Shown here in pieces: positions 8,790-17,303 of a stretch of DNA of 64,000 nucleotides; the stretch's first letter is position 1; each line of letters starts with the position of its first letter. Both the position numbers and the translations under genes were made by a program. Source of the stretch: Streptomyces sp. NRRL F-5122 (GTDB taxonomy: Bacteria > Actinomycetota > Actinomycetes > Streptomycetales > Streptomycetaceae); the NCBI RefSeq assembly GCF_001507435.1, contig NZ_LMWH01000001.1, positions 418,016-482,015 of the forward strand, read 5' to 3'. The notes below the pieces were generated by a model, which saw only the letters and a program-made list of their open reading frames with translations, did no database searches and was not told the DNA's origin.

Positions 8790-9790
8790 GTGCGCCCCCT
8801 GCCGCTTGACCATGCCTGTTCCCCTCCGGTTCGATTCCCGCTGCAAATGCCATGCGAGGGTTATCCCTCTGCCGGCCGCGAGGTCTAGTCCTGTCTTGAA
8901 TTCGACCCCTCGGGTTCCGATTCCAGGTCGGTCGCGGCGGCGGGGAGTTGCTCCTGCACCGATTGCTCACCGGTCGCGGCCGACGGCGGCGGGGGCGCCG
9001 GCGCCTGCTGTTCGGGGGGCGCCGCCACCGGCTGCTGGGCCCGCTCCAGGAACCGCAGCAGTTCCACCGGGAAGGGCAGGACGAGGGTGGAGTTCTTCTC
9101 CGCGGCGACCGCCACCACGGTCTGCAGCAGCCGCAGTTGCAGCGCGGCGGGTGTCGCGGCCATCTGCTGGGCCGCCTCCGCCAGCTTCCTGGACGCCTGC
9201 AGTTCCGCGTCGGCGTTGATGACACGGGCCCGCCGCTCGCGGTCGGCCTCGGCCTGCCGGGCCATGGACCGCTTCATCGTCTCCGGCAGCGAGACGTCCT
9301 TGATCTCGACGCGGTCGATGGTGACGCCCCACTCCACCGCCGGGCTGTCGATCATCAGCTCCAGACCCTGGTTGAGCTTCTCACGGCTGGAGAGCAGATC
9401 GTCGAGTTCACTCTTGCCGATGATCGACCTCAGCGAGGTCTGCGCCATCTGCAGTACGGCGAACCGGTAGTCCTCGACCCGGACTATCGCCTCGGCGGGT
9501 GAGGTCACCTTGAAGTAGACGACGGCGTCCACGCGCACCGTGACGTTGTCCCTGGTGATGCCCTCCTGCGCGGGCACCGGCATCGTCACGATCTGCAGAT
9601 TCACCCTGCGGAGCCGGTCCACGAGGGGCACGATCATCGTGAGGCCGGGCCCCCGGACCTCGGGCCTGAGCCGCCCGAGGCGGAACACCACTCCCCGTTC
9701 GTATTGTTTGACGACCCGGGCCGCCGCCGCCACGTAGACGACCCCGACGGACGCGAGGGCCACCCCCGCCGTCACCAGCTCCTCGACCAT
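8790..9790 (-). other. Slipin gene neighbourhood: intergenic part without a gene (8607-8884)
   Basis: The part of this interval not covered by the slipin gene (about 280 bases, 8607-8884) is the leader and promoter region of the first protease gene. A tRNA-like GGTTCGATTCCCG at about 8827 does not fold into a T-arm. No further gene was recognised. Confidence 0.4.
8885..9790 (-). CDS. SPFH/stomatin-family slipin, membrane anchored
   Basis: A 301-residue prohibitin/stomatin-like protein. ATG at 9790 is chosen because it begins directly at the membrane segment (residues 5-24, rich in A/V/G) that precedes the SPFH domain; upstream in-frame codons would add an unlikely charged tail. The SPFH domain starts at ARVVKQYERGVVFRLGRL. 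The order GPGLTMIVPLVDRLRRVNLQ and the coiled-coil RQAEADRERRARVINADAEL (about 190-230) are typical of slipins. The C-terminus is a Pro/Ala-rich disordered tail. Slipins form oligomeric scaffolds at membrane microdomains. The usual partner, an NfeD-like protease subunit, is not adjacent; both neighbours are secreted serine proteases. Confidence 0.9.
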   Translation of the reverse strand: MVEELVTAGVALASVGVVYVAAAARVVKQYERGVVFRLGRLRPEVRGPGLTMIVPLVDRLRRVNLQIVTMPVPAQEGITRDNVTVRVDAVVYFKVTSPAEAIVRVEDYRFAVLQMAQTSLRSIIGKSELDDLLSSREKLNQGLELMIDSPAVEWGVTIDRVEIKDVSLPETMKRSMARQAEADRERRARVINADAELQASRKLAEAAQQMAATPAALQLRLLQTVVAVAAEKNSTLVLPFPVELLRFLERAQQPVAAPPEQQAPAPPPPSAATGEQSVQEQLPAAATDLESEPEGSNSRQD

Positions 9791-9883
9791 GTCGGCCCCC
9801 CAGGGTCCGAAGTGGGCGTGCTCAGGGGAGTGCACGCGAACCTGCCACGTGCCCTTCGACGGTAACTCCGCCGAGCGGGCAAA

Positions 9884-9923
9884 GGGGAGCCCCCGCACGC
9901 GGAGTTGCGTGCGAGGGCTCCCC
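9884..9923 (-). terminator. Terminator after the second streptogrisin gene
   Basis: GGGGAGCCCCCGCACGC and GCGTGCGAGGGCTCCCC form a 17-bp stem (one mismatch) with a 6-nt loop. It lies about 40 nt past the stop of the minus-strand protease gene at 9964 and before the slipin gene. Confidence 0.75.
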
Positions 9924-9963
9924 TCCTGCCGGCTGCAGATCGGGTGTGCGGTTCGGGATCGCG

Positions 9964-10866
9964 TCAGAAGACGTGGACCCCGTAGGCGCTGAGGGCCTCG
10001 GTGACCGGCTGGAAGAAGGTCGTACCACCGGAGGTGCAGTTGCCGCTGCCGCCGGAGGTCAGACCGTAGGCGGTGGAACCGCCGTACAGCGGGCCACCGG
10101 AGTCACCCGGCTCGGCGCAGACCGTGGTCTGGATGAGGCCGCTGACGACGTCGCCGCCACCGTAGTTGACCGTCGCGTTGAGCGCGGTGACCCGGCCGCT
10201 GTGCGTCCCGGTCGTGGAGCCGCGGCGGTAGACGGTGGTGCCGACCGAGGGCGTGGCCGCACTGGTGATGTCCTGGCTGCCCACGGCACCCGACTTGGTC
10301 ACCGAGGTGTTGGTGTAGCGCACGATGCCGTAGTCGTTGCCGGGGAAGGAGGAGCCGGCCGTGGTGCCGAGCGTGGTGGTGTGCGAGGAGTTCGACCACC
10401 AGGTGCCCGCGCCGTCGGTGCAGTGGCCCGCGGTCAGGAAGTAGTAGTTCCCGCTGGAGTCCTGGACGTTGAAGCCCAGGGAGCAGCGCCAGCTACTCGC
10501 ATAGATCGCGTCGCCACCGGAGATCAGCTTGTTGAACTTGCCCGAGGTGTGCTTGATCGTGAGGGCGCCGGCGTTGCCTCCGGCCTCCTCCCTGATCTTC
10601 GCGATCTCGGCCTTGGAGACCGTGCTGTCGACGGTGACGACCACGCGGTTCGTCGTGGGGTCGACGGCCCAGGCGGTGCCTGCGACATCGGACTTGAGCA
10701 CCGAGTCCCTCACCTGGGTGAGCTGGTTGGTGCTGAAGGTCCGGGCGTCGCTCGCGTTCGCGTTGGGGACCGCGATCGCGGCAGCGGCCACGAATCCGGT
10801 GGCCACGGCGATCAGCCGGGTCCGTCTCGCGATGCCGCTGGTGGGGGTGGTGCGCTTGATCCTCAC
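9964..10866 (-). CDS. Streptogrisin B-like secreted serine protease (peptidase S1E)
   Basis: A 300-residue preproprotein, close in length to streptogrisin B (SprB) precursors. GTG at 10866 is preceded by GGAGGG. The signal peptide ends at ANA-S (about residue 38) and the propeptide is about 39-114. The mature enzyme starts at [11 protein letters not shown] (residue 115), nearly identical to the known SGPB N-terminus. The triad is His148 (TAGHC), Asp178 (GNDYG) and Ser256 (EPGDSGGP). The propeptide is about 60 residues shorter than in the neighbouring streptogrisin, so the pair are diverged paralogues, not a recent duplication. Likely an abundant extracellular protease expressed in late growth. 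Confidence 0.94.
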   Translation of the reverse strand: MRIKRTTPTSGIARRTRLIAVATGFVAAAAIAVPNANASDARTFSTNQLTQVRDSVLKSDVAGTAWAVDPTTNRVVVTVDSTVSKAEIAKIREEAGGNAGALTIKHTSGKFNKLISGGDAIYASSWRCSLGFNVQDSSGNYYFLTAGHCTDGAGTWWSNSSHTTTLGTTAGSSFPGNDYGIVRYTNTSVTKSGAVGSQDITSAATPSVGTTVYRRGSTTGTHSGRVTALNATVNYGGGDVVSGLIQTTVCAEPGDSGGPLYGGSTAYGLTSGGSGNCTSGGTTFFQPVTEALSAYGVHVF

Positions 10867-11074
10867 TTTTCGTTCCCTCCAAGGGAAGTCGGGGGCCCAC
10901 GTGGGGTTGGGGCCCGTGAGGCGCAGCCAAGGACGGCCTGCCCGGATTCCGGACAAGTCGTGGCCCTGACAAGCGCTGAGGGGGAGTATTCGGCCGTACG
11001 ACCGACCGGCGCAAGGGCGGCTTTCGGCCGTACGGCCTTCAACTTACAGATGACCGGGGAGATTGACGGACCTT

Positions 11075-11857
11075 CTACAGCAGGGTCCGCTCCCCCGCCT
11101 CGACCGCGGCGGCCAGCGTGTTGCCGGGCGGCGGGAACGGGCAGACGAAGTGGTCGGCGAACGCGCACGGGGGCAGCAGTGCCCGGTTGAAATCGACCGT
11201 CGTACGTCCCTCGGCGTCGGGCGCCGGCGGCCGCAGGAACCGGAAGGGGTAACTGCCGTCCCCGCTGGTGGTGTCGGCGAAGACGGCCCACAGCGAGCCG
11301 TCGTCCTCGACCGAGACCTGAAGGGTGAGATCCTGCCCGTCGAGCGTGAAGGCGAGCACACCGCCGAGGCCGAGCCCGCGGTGACGCCCGTCGGCGCTCT
11401 CGACACGTACGGTGCGGTGCTCGCCGTACGGGGTGAAATGTCCCTCGAGCGACCAGCGCGGATCGTACGGCGTGGCGTCGATCCCCTTGAAGGCCCGGCG
11501 GCCCGGGGAGCCGGGGTCGTAGTCGCGCACACCCCACACGCCCTCGCGAACGAGGACGACCAGGCGGCGCTCACCCGCCCCGACACGGGCGGCGGTCGCG
11601 GGTCCCCGGTCGGCCTCGAGGCGGACCTTGCCCGTGAACGGCACTCCGTCGACGGTAAGTCCGTCCTCCTCGGCGGCCGTCAGCACCACCGCGTCACCGT
11701 CCTGCGTCCACTGCCCGGGAACTTCCGGGATCCGTCCTTCCGGATGGTCCTCCAGCCAGTAGGTGCCGGTCAGCGCGAGCGGTCCGTAGGGCCCCGACAC
11801 CCGCGCGGTGCGGTGCTCGTGCCACTGCTTCCACTCGTCGGATGCGTCCGTCGTCAT
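11075..11857 (-). CDS. DUF1684 family protein
   Basis: A 260-residue cytoplasmic protein with the DUF1684 signature. It has an N-terminal WKQWHEHR helix and PYGPLALTGTYWL, a central RDYDPGSPGRRAFKGIDATPY segment, and the C-terminal signature FNRALLPPCAFADHFVCPFPPPGN. The family is widespread in actinobacteria and Bacteroidetes and has no proven function; the conserved Cys/His positions suggest ligand or metal binding. ATG at 11857 has an AAGG-type ribosome site. It sits alone upstream of the protease gene with about 200 bp between them, so it is probably separately transcribed. Confidence 0.88.
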   Translation of the reverse strand: MTTDASDEWKQWHEHRTARVSGPYGPLALTGTYWLEDHPEGRIPEVPGQWTQDGDAVVLTAAEEDGLTVDGVPFTGKVRLEADRGPATAARVGAGERRLVVLVREGVWGVRDYDPGSPGRRAFKGIDATPYDPRWSLEGHFTPYGEHRTVRVESADGRHRGLGLGGVLAFTLDGQDLTLQVSVEDDGSLWAVFADTTSGDGSYPFRFLRPPAPDAEGRTTVDFNRALLPPCAFADHFVCPFPPPGNTLAAAVEAGERTLL

Positions 11858-12162
11858 GCGATCAACCCTTCCACACGGAAATCCGCAGGTCCGAGATGCG
11901 AGCGCATCGTGGTGCCCGTGTATTCCGCGTGCGGGGCGCCCCGCTCCGGATCAACGGCACGCCCCGGCCACGAACTCGACGTGCGCGCCCCGGGTGGGAC
12001 GGCACACGAGGATGAACCCATCGGCCGCGTCCGTCCGGACGAACCCGCGTCGGCGAAGGAGTCCCGGCCGCGACCCCGGTGACGGTCCGTCGGACGGTTG
12101 CTCCTCCTCGCCGGGCAGGCCCCGCCGCCATCGGGCCGGCGTGCGGGTACGCCGCTTCGGAG
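11858..12162. other. Intergenic region with a start-less coding-like stretch
   Basis: This gap of about 305 bases lies between two minus-strand genes. On the minus strand the frame ending at 11951 encodes a coherent-looking peptide (GFVRTDAADGFILVCRP then TRGAHVEFVAGACR), but no ATG, GTG or TTG is in frame after the upstream gene ends. It may be a gene remnant or a miscalled tail. No RNA gene was recognised. Confidence 0.4.
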
Positions 12163-13341
12163 TCAGCAGTCGCAGCCGCAGTCGCAGCAGTCGCAACCAT
12201 CGCACCCACTGCAGCAGTTGCCGCAGCAGTCACAGCAGTCGCAGCAGTCCCCGCAGTCCTGGCAGGCCGCGTCCTTGCGTTCCCGGGTCCAGGGATCCTC
12301 GTAGGTTCCGCAGCAGAGTTGGCAGGTGCAGGCGAGCCCGAGCCACACGGCGCAGCCCGCGATCAGCCCGCGGCGGTCGCGGCGGGGCGGTTCCGGGGGC
12401 GGGGGCCCTGCCGGGCCTCCGGGGCCGCCGGGCGCGTACGGCCCGGAGGGAGGCGGTCCGAACAGTTCGGGCGCGTGCGAGCAGGAGGTCGTACCGAAGG
12501 CCCGGTCGACGGAGTTCCGTAGTTCGTGGGCGAGCAGGACATGCGCGAGCCGGCCGTCGGTGAAGGCCACTTCGCGCAGTGCGAGCCGAATGCCGTGCAG
12601 CGCGTCGTCGGCGAGGCGGCGGGCCTCGGCCAGGGACGTCCCGGTCGCCGTCAGCGGGTTCCAGGAGCCCGACGCGGCGTCGGCCTCCCTGTCCTCCACG
12701 GCGTCGAGCAGATGGGCGAGCCGCCCGAACAGCCGGCCCACCTCGGCGAGCGCCTCCGCGTTGCCGGGCCGCCCGGCCAGCACCGCGGTGTACGCGAAGG
12801 CCGCGGCCGTGGCCGTCTCGGTGGGCTCGGTGACGTTCAGTATCGAAGTGCCCGGGCCGGCGAGCGTCTCGATCCCGAGCTGCCGCTCCACCGCGTCCAC
12901 GAGCACGTCGGTGTCGAACCCGATGTCGGAGCCGGTGCGGGCACCGGCCCTGCCCCAGCTCAGGGCTACCCGGCGGGCGGCGAACGCCACCGGCCGGCGG
13001 GCCAGCATCCCGTCCCCGTCGGCCATGTGATCGCGCACCTTGGCGGAGGCGAGCACCAGCGACACGGCGGCCGCGAGCCGCGCCCCCTCACCGTGCGCCA
13101 CGGAGGCGGTGCGCATGCCCCGCAGCGGACAGGGCCCTGCCGTGCGCCGCCGTCCCGTGGTCCGCTCCGCCTGAGCCTCCGTCAGGACCGAGACCAGCAG
13201 GCCGTCGTAGTTGGTGACGACCCGGGCCAGCTGCCCGTGGTCTCCGCGAAGCGCGAGACACAGCCCGCACAGATGTGCCATCCACTGTGTTCTCAGACCT
13301 TCACTCAATCGGTGACGGCAGGGCCGGACCATTCCGAACAC
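12163..13341 (-). CDS. DUF5685-like protein with membrane helix and Cys-rich tail
   Basis: A 392-residue protein resembling Streptomyces DUF5685 proteins. GTG at 13341 follows GGGGGAG; ATG at 13332 is close by. The N-terminus MFGMVRPCRHRLSEGL and HLCGLCLALRGDHG carries Cys and His that look metal-binding. Residues up to about 290 form a helical domain. A Pro/Gly-rich linker follows, then one hydrophobic segment (about 330-350, GCAVWLGLACTCQLCC). The last 33 residues contain 17 cysteines, mostly as CC and CDC with Asp and Gly. This suggests a membrane-tethered metal-binding tail. Function is unknown. It is transcribed away from sflA, sharing a 290-bp divergent promoter region. Confidence 0.8.
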   Translation of the reverse strand: MFGMVRPCRHRLSEGLRTQWMAHLCGLCLALRGDHGQLARVVTNYDGLLVSVLTEAQAERTTGRRRTAGPCPLRGMRTASVAHGEGARLAAAVSLVLASAKVRDHMADGDGMLARRPVAFAARRVALSWGRAGARTGSDIGFDTDVLVDAVERQLGIETLAGPGTSILNVTEPTETATAAAFAYTAVLAGRPGNAEALAEVGRLFGRLAHLLDAVEDREADAASGSWNPLTATGTSLAEARRLADDALHGIRLALREVAFTDGRLAHVLLAHELRNSVDRAFGTTSCSHAPELFGPPPSGPYAPGGPGGPAGPPPPEPPRRDRRGLIAGCAVWLGLACTCQLCCGTYEDPWTRERKDAACQDCGDCCDCCDCCGNCCSGCDGCDCCDCGCDC

Positions 13342-13631
13342 GACACTCCCCCGTGGCTCGTTCGACGTTGAGCTGCGGCAGCCTATCTGCCACTTCGTTC
13401 ACCCGTACGCACCGACCGCCACCCGAACGCCGACGACGATATTATTTCACTCTCCGTCAGCAGCCATATGTGTGCCAAGCCTTGGGGTACACGGGCTCTC
13501 GACGTATTGGCTGTGCACCAGTACCGTCACGAAACCCCCGCGCGGCGTCTATCCACTTGGCGCTACATCCGCATCATGGACGACCATGGGGTTGCGGAAA
13601 GCTAGAAAGACCGCTGTGAGAGGAGGCGTCC

Positions 13632-14069
13632 ATGGGATCTGTACGCAAGGCGAGTGCCTGGCTCGGCCTCGTCGACGACAACGATGACGAGCGTTACTAC
13701 GACGACGACTACGCCGAGGGCCAGGAGCACGGCGACGCCTGGGTGACCGACCCGCGCGTGAAGGTCGCCACCGACACGGCGGAGGAGAAGGGACGCCGGA
13801 TCGGCACGGTCACCCCGGACAGCTTCCGGGACGCCCGCGCCATCGGTGAGCTCTTCCGGGACGGCGTCCCCGTCATCATGAACCTCACGAACATGGAGGG
13901 CGCCGACGCCAAGCGCGTGGTGGACTTCGCCGCCGGCCTGATCTTCGGCCTTCGGGGTTCGATCGACCGCGTCTCCAACCGGGTCTTCCTGCTGACCCCC
14001 GCGAACACGGAGATCGTCAGCGGCGACGCCGCGAGCCGGCGGCCCGACGGATTCTTCAACCAGAGCTGA
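13632..14069 (+). CDS. sflA: SepF-like cell division protein SflA
   Basis: A 145-residue SepF paralogue. ATG at 13632 follows a perfect AGGAGG. Residues 1-13 ([13 protein letters not shown]) form the amphipathic membrane-targeting helix. An acidic linker ([16 protein letters not shown]) follows, then the SepF core from about residue 55 with [23 protein letters not shown] and [15 protein letters not shown]. Gene and length match S. coelicolor SflA, one of two extra SepF-like proteins that affect FtsZ ring behaviour and polar growth. It is outside the dcw cluster, which holds the main sepF. It stands alone and converges on the acyl-CoA dehydrogenase gene, with a hairpin between them. Confidence 0.9.
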   Translation: MGSVRKASAWLGLVDDNDDERYYDDDYAEGQEHGDAWVTDPRVKVATDTAEEKGRRIGTVTPDSFRDARAIGELFRDGVPVIMNLTNMEGADAKRVVDFAAGLIFGLRGSIDRVSNRVFLLTPANTEIVSGDAASRRPDGFFNQS

Positions 14070-14070
14070 G

Positions 14071-14093
14071 GCAGGGCCGCTCGCCGGCCCTGC
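14071..14093. terminator. Bidirectional hairpin between sflA and acyl-CoA dehydrogenase
   Basis: GCAGGGCCG (14071-14079) and CGGCCCTGC (14085-14093) pair perfectly around a 5-nt loop, placed between two converging stop codons only 40 bp apart. Confidence 0.65.
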
Positions 14094-14108
14094 CCGCTTC
14101 GGGCCCGG

Positions 14109-15299
14109 TCACCGGAAGGCGTCGAGCCCGGTGAGCGCCTTGCCCAGCACGAGCTGGTGCATCTCGACCGTGCCCTCGTAGGTGAGCACGGACTCCAGGT
14201 TGGTGGCGTGCCGCATCACGGGGTACTCCAGGGAGATCCCGTTGGCGCCGAGGATCGTGCGCGCGGTGCGGCAGATCTCGATGGCCTCCCGCACGTTGTT
14301 GAGCTTGCCGAAGCTGACCTGCTCCGGACGCAGCCGCCCGGCGTCCATGCGCCGCCCCAGATGGTGGGCGAGCAGAATCCCCTTGTGCAGTTCGACCGCC
14401 ATGTCGGCGAGCTTCGCCTGGGTGAGCTGGAACCCGCCGATGGGCCTGCCGAACTGTTCCCGGCTCTTGGCGTACTCGACGGCGGTCTCGAAGCAGGACC
14501 GCGCCGCCCCCATGGCACCCCACACGATCCCGTACCGGGCGTGGGACAGACAGCTGAGCGGTCCCTTGAGGCCGACCACCGCGGGCAGCACGGCGTCGGC
14601 GGGCAGCCGCACGTCGTCGAGGACCAACTCGCTGGTGACGGAGGCCCGCAGGGACCACTTGTGCCGGATCTCGGGCGCGGAGAAGCCGGGGCTTGCGGCC
14701 GGGACGACAAAGCCGCGTACCCCTTCGTCGGTCCGGGCCCAGACCACCGCGACGCCCGCGACCGAGCCGTTGGTGATCCACATCTTGCGGCCGTTGAGCA
14801 CCCAGTCCTTGCCGTCGCGCTTGGCGTAGGTGCGCATCGAGGCGGGGTCGGAGCCGTGGTCGGGTTCGGTGAGCCCGAAGCACCCGATGATCTCGCCGGC
14901 CGCCATCCCGGGCAGCCACTGCTGCTTCTGCTCCTCGCTCCCGAACCGGTGCAGGGCGTACATCGCGAGGGACCCCTGGACGGAGACCAGGGACCGGATG
15001 CCCGAGTCGGCGGCCTCCAGTTCCAGGCAGGCGAGTCCGTACTGCACCGCGCTCGCCCCGGCACACCCGTAACCGTCGAGCGACATGCCGAGGGCGCCGA
15101 GGGATCCCAGCTCCTTGGCGAGCTCCCGGATCTGCGGCAGCTCCCCCTTCTCGTACCAGTCGGCGACGTACGGCAGCACGCGGTCGGCCGCCCAGGTCCG
15201 AACGGCGTTGCGGATGGACAGGTCCTCGTCGTCCAGCAGGTCGTCGAGCCCCAGCGGATCGGCGGGGTCGAAGGGCGGCAACGTCGAGGACGCGGACAT
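14109..15299 (-). CDS. Acyl-CoA dehydrogenase, glutaryl-CoA dehydrogenase-like
   Basis: A 396-residue FAD flavoenzyme. It has the family layout: N-terminal helical domain, FAD/substrate loop with CFGLTEPDHGSDPASM (about 140-155) and KMWITNGSVA, and C-terminal helices with ARYGIVWGAMGAA and KSREQFGRPI. The catalytic base lies in LTYEGTVEMHQ (Glu about 374), the position used by glutaryl-CoA dehydrogenases. It probably oxidises glutaryl-CoA or a related acyl-CoA in lysine/tryptophan breakdown; simple acyl-CoA specificity cannot be excluded. ATG at 15299 follows GGAGG. The promoter region contains CTAGC-AGC-GCTAA (15326-15338), a possible repressor half-site pair. No beta-oxidation partner genes are adjacent. 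Confidence 0.9.
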   Translation of the reverse strand: MSASSTLPPFDPADPLGLDDLLDDEDLSIRNAVRTWAADRVLPYVADWYEKGELPQIRELAKELGSLGALGMSLDGYGCAGASAVQYGLACLELEAADSGIRSLVSVQGSLAMYALHRFGSEEQKQQWLPGMAAGEIIGCFGLTEPDHGSDPASMRTYAKRDGKDWVLNGRKMWITNGSVAGVAVVWARTDEGVRGFVVPAASPGFSAPEIRHKWSLRASVTSELVLDDVRLPADAVLPAVVGLKGPLSCLSHARYGIVWGAMGAARSCFETAVEYAKSREQFGRPIGGFQLTQAKLADMAVELHKGILLAHHLGRRMDAGRLRPEQVSFGKLNNVREAIEICRTARTILGANGISLEYPVMRHATNLESVLTYEGTVEMHQLVLGKALTGLDAFR

Positions 15300-15431
15300 G
15301 GGGACAGCCTCCGTGACACTGAAAACTAGCAGCGCTAACCGAACCGGACGGCCCGACGGTACGACGCCCCGGGCCGCACGTCCAGTATCGGGCGCCGGGT
15401 GACGGCGGTCACGCCCGGTCGCCCGGGCCCG

Positions 15432-17045
15432 TCAGGCCGAAACGCGGGAGTCCGCGGCCTCCCGCGGCGCGGGTACCGCGGCAGGGCCGGGCGCGGGCGG
15501 CGGTTCGCAGTTCATGACCCGGGGCAGCCGCAGTGCCATGACCGCTCCCAGCAGCAACAGCCCGGCACTGACCAGGAGCGTCACATGCAGGCCGTGCACG
15601 AAGGAGTCGCGCGCCGCGTGGCGCAGGGCCGCGCCCCGCGCGCCGCCCAGCCGGTCGGCGACCTCGTAGGCCTCCCCCAGCGAGTGACCGGCGGCCGCGG
15701 ACGCGGAGGCGGGCACCCCCGGCACCGAGGACGGACCGGGCGCATACGCGGCGTTCATCACACTGCCCAGCAGCGCTATCCCGATGCCCGCGCCCAGTTG
15801 GTACGACGTCTCACCGATCGCCGCGGCACCGCCCGCCTGCGCGTGCGGCGCCTCGCTGAGCATCGACTCGTAGGCCCCGAAGAGCGTCGTCTCGATACCG
15901 AAGCCCAGCAGGACGAAGCCGGACAGCAGGAGTGTCGCGTTGTCGCGCCCGCCCATGGCCGTCAGCATGAGGACCGACCCGGCCGTGAGGCAGAAGCCGA
16001 AGGCGACCATGAGCCGGGGGCCGAAGCGGGCGAGCATCTTCGAGCCGAGCAGACCCGCCGCCATCGCCGCGAACGTCAGCGGCAGCAGCCGCAGTCCGGT
16101 CTGCAGCGGCGAGAGGTGCAGCACCAGTTGCAGGTACTGGGCGGCGATCAGTTCGAGGCCCACCAGCGCCAGCATCGCCAGCACGATGCAGCCGACCGAG
16201 GTGCTGAACGCCGGACGCGCGAACATCCGGAGATCCACCAGCGGATGCGCACGGCCGCGCTGACGCCGTACGAAGGCCACCAGCAGGGCGGCGCCCAGCA
16301 CGAGCGGCAGCAGCGTGAAGGGGTCAAGCGGCGGCTCCCCGCCGCCCAGGCGCTTGACGCCCAGGACGGCTCCGAAGAGACCGGCCGCCGCCATCAGGGC
16401 GCCGACGACGTCCCAGGGGCCGTCGGGGTCGCCCGTCGACTCCGGCAGCAGCAGCCGCCCGATCGGCAGACTGACCAGCATCAGCGGGATGTTGATGAGG
16501 AAGACCGAGCCCCACCAGAAGTGCTCCAGCAGGAAGCCGCCGAGCAGCGGCCCGACCGCGGCGCCCACCGCGGCCACGGCGCTCCAGATGCCGATGGCCA
16601 GGGCACGCTCGCGCCGGTCGGGGAAGACATGGCGCAGGATGGACAGCGTCGCAGGCATGATCATCGCCCCGCCGACGCCCAGCAGGGCCCGTGCGCCGAT
16701 CAGCACCTGTGCGTCCTGGGCGAGGGCCGCGGCACCCGAGGCGATGCCGAACAGGCCGTATCCGAGCAGCAGGACCCGTCTGCGGCCGATCCGGTCGCCG
16801 AGCGTGCCGAAGAGGATCAGCAGCGAGGCGCAGACCAGCGGATAGGTGTCGACGATCCAGAGCAGTTCGACGGCGCTGGGCTTGAGGTCCTCGGTGACGG
16901 CCGGCATCGCGACGTGCAGCACGGTGGCGTCGACGGCGACCAGGAGCAGGCTCACGCAGAGGACGACGAGGACGACCCAGCGGCTCGCACCGGCCCCGGG
17001 GGCCCGACGGCGCAGCCCGGCGGAGGCCGTGGTCGTCCCGTACAT
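15432..17045 (-). CDS. MFS transporter, DHA2 family (14 TM drug exporter)
   Basis: A 537-residue inner-membrane proton antiporter. ATG at 17045 (MYGTTTASAG) has GGGAGG nearby; the frame extends upstream without support. DHA2 hallmarks are VAVDATVLHVAMPAV in TM1 (motif D1), GDRIGRRRVLLLG between TM2 and TM3 (motif A) and LLGGFLLEHFWWGSVFLINIP in TM5 (motif C region). About 14 hydrophobic segments can be counted, and the C-terminal tail is charged and proline-rich. Likely substrates are cationic drugs or dyes. It is divergent from the PIG-V-like gene; the shared 258-bp region has the palindrome GTGGCGTACGCCAC (17225-17238), a candidate operator. No TetR gene is adjacent. Confidence 0.9.
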   Translation of the reverse strand: MYGTTTASAGLRRRAPGAGASRWVVLVVLCVSLLLVAVDATVLHVAMPAVTEDLKPSAVELLWIVDTYPLVCASLLILFGTLGDRIGRRRVLLLGYGLFGIASGAAALAQDAQVLIGARALLGVGGAMIMPATLSILRHVFPDRRERALAIGIWSAVAAVGAAVGPLLGGFLLEHFWWGSVFLINIPLMLVSLPIGRLLLPESTGDPDGPWDVVGALMAAAGLFGAVLGVKRLGGGEPPLDPFTLLPLVLGAALLVAFVRRQRGRAHPLVDLRMFARPAFSTSVGCIVLAMLALVGLELIAAQYLQLVLHLSPLQTGLRLLPLTFAAMAAGLLGSKMLARFGPRLMVAFGFCLTAGSVLMLTAMGGRDNATLLLSGFVLLGFGIETTLFGAYESMLSEAPHAQAGGAAAIGETSYQLGAGIGIALLGSVMNAAYAPGPSSVPGVPASASAAAGHSLGEAYEVADRLGGARGAALRHAARDSFVHGLHVTLLVSAGLLLLGAVMALRLPRVMNCEPPPAPGPAAVPAPREAADSRVSA

Positions 17046-17224
17046 GTACGTACCTCCCAGATGGTCCCTCGCACCGGCGGAATCCACGGGGTGGGGACAT
17101 CCCCGCGGCAGCGACCGGGAGGTGGGTGTTCCCGGGCCCACGCAACGAAGCGAGTGAGTCGTCAGAGTACGCGAGTCCCCGCGGGCGTCGCGTGGCGGAC
17201 CTCTCACCTTCGCGGGCGGAGGGT

Positions 17225-17238
17225 GTGGCGTACGCCAC
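17225..17238. promoter_or_regulatory. 14-bp palindrome in the MFS / PIG-V divergent promoter region
   Basis: GTGGCGTACGCCAC is a perfect palindrome midway between two divergent genes, a typical operator position. The binding protein is unknown. Confidence 0.45.
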
Positions 17239-17290
17239 CTCCCCCCGGTCCATCACGATGCCGGGCGGCCCTTCGGTTCCGTACGCCGTC

Positions 17291-17296
17291 GATAAT
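17291..17296 (+). promoter_or_regulatory. -10 element for a leaderless transcript (PIG-V-like gene)
   Basis: GATAAT lies 7 nt before the GTG at 17304 and there is no ribosome site. The layout fits transcription starting at the start codon. Confidence 0.5.
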
Positions 17297-17303
17297 CGGG
17301 CGC

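Noticed and set aside
8815..8850. GGTTCGATTCCCG resembling a tRNA T-arm
   Set aside because: The flanking bases do not form a 5-bp T-stem and no anticodon or acceptor arms are present.
15399..17303. Very long plus-strand open frame reading through the MFS gene into the PIG-V-like gene
   Set aside because: The 5' part is the antisense of a convincing DHA2 transporter and is Gln/Arg-rich; the real gene starts at 17304.
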